Shown: one piece after another, positions 40,899-43,393 of the stretch | How positions within the stretch are numbered: position 1 is the first letter of the stretch | Layout: every line of letters starts with the position of its first letter | Origin: an uncultured Bacteroides sp. | GTDB taxonomy: Bacteria; Bacteroidota; Bacteroidia; Bacteroidales; Bacteroidaceae | Direction of reading: 5' to 3' | Assembly: GCA_949292025.1 (NCBI GenBank) | Contig: CASEYC010000091.1 | Location: 1 to 43,393 of the forward strand | Length of the DNA: 43,393 nucleotides | Program-made: the position numbers and the translations under genes | Notes under the pieces: generated by a model | The model's input: only the letters and a program-made list of their open reading frames with translations | Database searches by the model: none | Told to the model about the DNA's origin: nothing

Positions 40899-43133
40899 AT
40901 GAAGACAAAGACAATGATATTGCTTTCGGTATGCGCGTTGGTCGTCCTTTGCCAAGGAATAGGGGCGGGATATGCCTATCATTCGTTGAAAGAAAAAGCC
41001 GATGTGTCGCTGAAGGCCGCTTTCCGGAAGGCATTTGACACGTTGGTGGACGAACAGGTCAATGCCTTGCCCTATCCCGACGGCACCGTCACCCACCTGA
41101 TTTATACGCCTGCCGACTCTCTTTACCGGCAGGACGAAGAACTGTTCAGCTTCTATACCTCCCAGCAGACGTCTGCCATCCTGCAAGATGCCTATGGGCA
41201 GCCGGAAATGTCGCTCGACTCCCTGCGCCGGAGGTTGGAGAGCGAACTGCACTATGACGGCGTGGAGGGCGAGGTCAGCATCCGAAAGTTCAATGCCCGC
41301 ACAGGAGAAACCTTGCAATGCGTGCCCGATGCGTCCGAAAACCGCGCTCCCGGCCTGCACGTCTCTTCTGAACCTGCTTATTTGCACGAAGCCAAAGGCA
41401 CAGCGGTGGAAGCACGGCTCGTCCAGCCCTTCTACAAGGGATACATGGGGCGGATGCTCTTGTTCTATGCGATGACATTGCTGCTTGCCTTGGCAGTCAT
41501 CATTCCTTTTGTCGTCCGTATGCGCAGGTTGCAGCGGGAGCAAGCGGCCATCGACGGGCAGCGGCGTGAGTTTTATGGACAGGCCAAGGAGATGGAAATG
41601 CCTGTCCGCCGGATGAAGGACGATTTGGACGCCGCCCGGTGGACGCAAGCCCGCGAGACGGCGCAACGGTTGCTGACCGCCACGGAAGCGACCTTGACGC
41701 ACGCCAAGCAGAAGGATGCCCGGGCACATCGGAGCCGTCCGGCCGCTTCCCTCTGTTGGCTGGGGCTTGCCTTGGTCAGCTCTCTGCTACTGACTTTTCT
41801 TTGGAGCAACTATATCTACCGGGAGCAACGCTTGGCGATGGCGCACGAGGTGCAGGTCTGCTTCGAGGAGGCGTTCGTGAGCGAAAGTGCCCACCGTTAT
41901 CAACGCCTGGTAGACTCCCTGCCTGAACACCCGCGGGCCCGGACGGCCACGGACTTCTGCTACCGGCAGACCGACACCTTGTTGAAGCGGGGGGACAGCA
42001 TTTGGATAGGCATGGCGTTCGTCCGGCGGGGCGGTATGAACATGGAGGAAAATGCCCGCGTCCGTCGTGCTTACAACAATCAGGAGATTTTCAAAGATGC
42101 CGGTGTCCCTTATGTGCCGCTGGACAGCGTGATGATGGATTCGTTTTTTAATGTGCGTTTGCGGGCGGCGGGGTTGCCGGCGGGGCATATCCGCTTGTCC
42201 GACAAGGCTGCCGGAAACATCATCGGGCAAGGGGCAGGTATGTTGCACACCTTTGGGCAGGATATGGTTACTCGGCCCGTGGCCGTGACCACTGACCGAA
42301 CACGGTGGATGGAAGGCATCGTGCCTTTCCCTGAGACTTTTATTCTCCAATCGGTGTGGTATCTGTTTGTGGCCTTGCGTCTTATCTCCCTGTTGACCTT
42401 GGCTTGCATCGTGGGTTTGTGGTACGTGGGGCGGCGTTTGCGCAAGCTGGGGCAATTCCGCGAAGACTTCACCTACTCCATGATACACGACATGAAGTCA
42501 CCCCTGCAATCCGTCCTGATGGGCGCCCAAATCCTGTCGAGCGGTCGCCTGCCCGAAGGCTCGGAGAAGGCCGTCCGCATCCGCCAAGCCATGACCGACG
42601 AGTGCGACCACCTGCTGACCCTCTCCAACCGTGTAGTCACCCTGACGCAGATGGAGCGCGGCGAACTGGAATTGCACCGGACGGATATCCCTTTGCGCCC
42701 GCTGCTGGAAGACCTGGCCGCCAAGTTCCGCCTGAAGGCTCCGAAGCCCGTCTCCTTCGACATTGCCTGCGACAAGGACTTGCTGGTGAATGCCGATGCC
42801 TTCTGCCTGCGCGAGGTGCTTTCCAACCTGATAGACAATGCCATCAAGTACTCCCGCGAGGAGGTGTCCATCCGGCTTTCTGCTGAACTGGGAGCGGACG
42901 GGAGCATGTGTATCTGTGTGCGCGACAACGGTATCGGTATTCCTCTGCGTGAACAGCAACGCATCTTCGGCAAGTTCGAGCGCGTGGCATCGGGCAGCCG
43001 TACCACGGGGGCTTCCGGCTTCGGCTTGGGATTGAACTTCGTGTGGCAAGTGGTGCGGGCGCACGGCGGCAGGGTGGAGGTGCGGAGCGACGGGCGCAGC
43101 TATAGCGAGTTTAGGGCGACTCTTCGTTTCTAA
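40899..43133 (+). CDS. sensor histidine kinase with duplicated sensor and a degenerate internal DHp domain
   Basis: Membrane histidine kinase of 744 residues. First module: helix about 6-26, extracytoplasmic region 27-185, helix 186-207, then a cytoplasmic helical stretch 222-274 (EFYGQAKEMEMPVRRMK). Second module: helix 285-305, extracytoplasmic 306-482, helix 484-510, then a true DHp with His530 (SMIHDMKSPL) and a catalytic domain with N box NLIDNAIKYS (643-652), G1 DNGIGIP (676-682) and G2 GFGLGLN (707-713). KEMEMPV (230-236) aligns with HDMKSPL (530-536), so Lys230 replaces the His and the first module has no ATPase domain. Sensor halves also resemble each other (SLDSLRRRLESEL versus PLDSVMMDSFFNV). 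No response regulator gene is seen in the window. Confidence 0.88.
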   Translation: MKTKTMILLSVCALVVLCQGIGAGYAYHSLKEKADVSLKAAFRKAFDTLVDEQVNALPYPDGTVTHLIYTPADSLYRQDEELFSFYTSQQTSAILQDAYGQPEMSLDSLRRRLESELHYDGVEGEVSIRKFNARTGETLQCVPDASENRAPGLHVSSEPAYLHEAKGTAVEARLVQPFYKGYMGRMLLFYAMTLLLALAVIIPFVVRMRRLQREQAAIDGQRREFYGQAKEMEMPVRRMKDDLDAARWTQARETAQRLLTATEATLTHAKQKDARAHRSRPAASLCWLGLALVSSLLLTFLWSNYIYREQRLAMAHEVQVCFEEAFVSESAHRYQRLVDSLPEHPRARTATDFCYRQTDTLLKRGDSIWIGMAFVRRGGMNMEENARVRRAYNNQEIFKDAGVPYVPLDSVMMDSFFNVRLRAAGLPAGHIRLSDKAAGNIIGQGAGMLHTFGQDMVTRPVAVTTDRTRWMEGIVPFPETFILQSVWYLFVALRLISLLTLACIVGLWYVGRRLRKLGQFREDFTYSMIHDMKSPLQSVLMGAQILSSGRLPEGSEKAVRIRQAMTDECDHLLTLSNRVVTLTQMERGELELHRTDIPLRPLLEDLAAKFRLKAPKPVSFDIACDKDLLVNADAFCLREVLSNLIDNAIKYSREEVSIRLSAELGADGSMCICVRDNGIGIPLREQQRIFGKFERVASGSRTTGASGFGLGLNFVWQVVRAHGGRVEVRSDGRSYSEFRATLRF

Positions 43134-43173
43134 AACCGCTTGGAAAACTTGTCGAAGCCGCTTGAAAACTTCA

Positions 43174-43253
43174 TTTCTAGGCTGAAAATGTATATTTCTA
43201 GGCTGGAAATATACATTCTTAGGCTGGAAATATGTATTTCTAGCCTAGAAATC
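43174..43253. repeat. 21-bp tandem repeat after the histidine kinase gene
   Basis: Four units begin at 43174, 43195, 43216 and 43237. The first three are TTTCTAGGCTGnAAATrTr-like 21-mers; the last becomes the perfect palindrome ATTTCTAGCCTAGAAAT (43236-43252). The surrounding sequence has no gene. No spacers of different sequence, so not CRISPR. Confidence 0.8.
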
Positions 43254-43316
43254 AGGGCTGACGCATTACTTAATAGACTGAGAATCAAATCATGTTAAAT
43301 AAATTTAGTGATAAGC

Positions 43317-43347
43317 TTTATTTATAATTGCTATTTTTATACTTTTG
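43317..43347 (+). promoter_or_regulatory. promoter of the gene at the window edge
   Basis: TTTA (43317-43320), 19 nt, TACTTTTG (43340-43347), 30 nt before an ATG at 43378. Confidence 0.5.
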
Positions 43348-43377
43348 CCCATATATCACGTTTAAAAAAAGCAGCCA

Positions 43378-43393
43378 ATGGAAATCATCTCAA
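43378..43393 (+). CDS. first codons of a gene running off the window
   Basis: ATG at 43378 opens MEIIS before the end of the sequence. The only support is position downstream of a good promoter and an A-rich leader (gtttaaaaaaagcagcca). Product cannot be named. Confidence 0.4.

Noticed and set aside
43174-43253. CRISPR array
   Set aside because: The 21-bp units are directly joined, with no unique spacers and no cas gene in view.

Overview
The window looks like chromosome from a fairly GC-rich member of the Bacteroidales (Bacteroidaceae/Prevotellaceae type). The signs are many copies of the Bacteroidetes promoter (TTTG, 19-21 nt, TAnnTTTG), AT-rich leaders mostly without Shine-Dalgarno sites, a SusC/SusD pair, a C10 (streptopain) peptidase with a BACON-domain lipoprotein, a DUF4369-type thioredoxin lipoprotein and a DUF3836-like protein. 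I could not fix the genus by reading. Most of the sequence is ordinary, densely packed chromosome; no phage, insertion sequence, rRNA or CRISPR array was seen.

Layout. 1-2.7 kb: remnant of an HU-like gene with an intact promoter, glyS, and an FKBP lipoprotein. 2.75-11.2 kb, minus strand: BadF-type sugar kinase, large FAD/4Fe-4S dehydrogenase, tRNA-Gly(CCC), a sodium:solute symporter next to namZ (exo-N-acetylmuramidase), and an NSS-family transporter; together these suggest salvage of peptidoglycan sugars. 11.3-21.9 kb: VanZ-like protein, murF with an orphan HigA-like regulator, then folP-dacA-tldD-tldE, and lrgAB divergent from pta-ackA. 22.1-31.0 kb: a SusC/SusD pair followed by three secreted phosphohydrolases (calcineurin-like, PHP, alkaline phosphatase) with no glycosidase, which reads as a phosphate-ester rather than a glycan locus. 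31.1-35.6 kb, minus strand: lpxH-like hydrolase, thioredoxin lipoprotein and DUF59 protein in an operon, a small membrane protein, radC and a glycosyltransferase. 35.8-39.1 kb: C10 peptidase and BACON lipoprotein. 39.2-40.2 kb: divergent efp and rpmH. 40.3-43.4 kb: DUF3836-like secreted protein, a histidine kinase whose sensor and dimerisation half is duplicated, a 21-bp tandem repeat and the first codons of another gene.

The most notable structures are: (1) the histidine kinase with two membrane-sensor modules and a degenerate internal DHp domain in which the phospho-accepting His is lost; (2) three 11-bp direct repeats beside the promoter just upstream of that kinase, and two more 11-bp repeats upstream of the phosphatase-linked SusC gene, both with the spacing expected of OmpR/PhoB-family operators; (3) several dispersed intergenic repeat families: 22-23 nt GC-rich units at four loci, GCGGAT palindromes at three loci, and a 17-nt leader motif in front of three genes; (4) an intergenic-type spacer repeat that is translated in frame inside the FAD/4Fe-4S protein.
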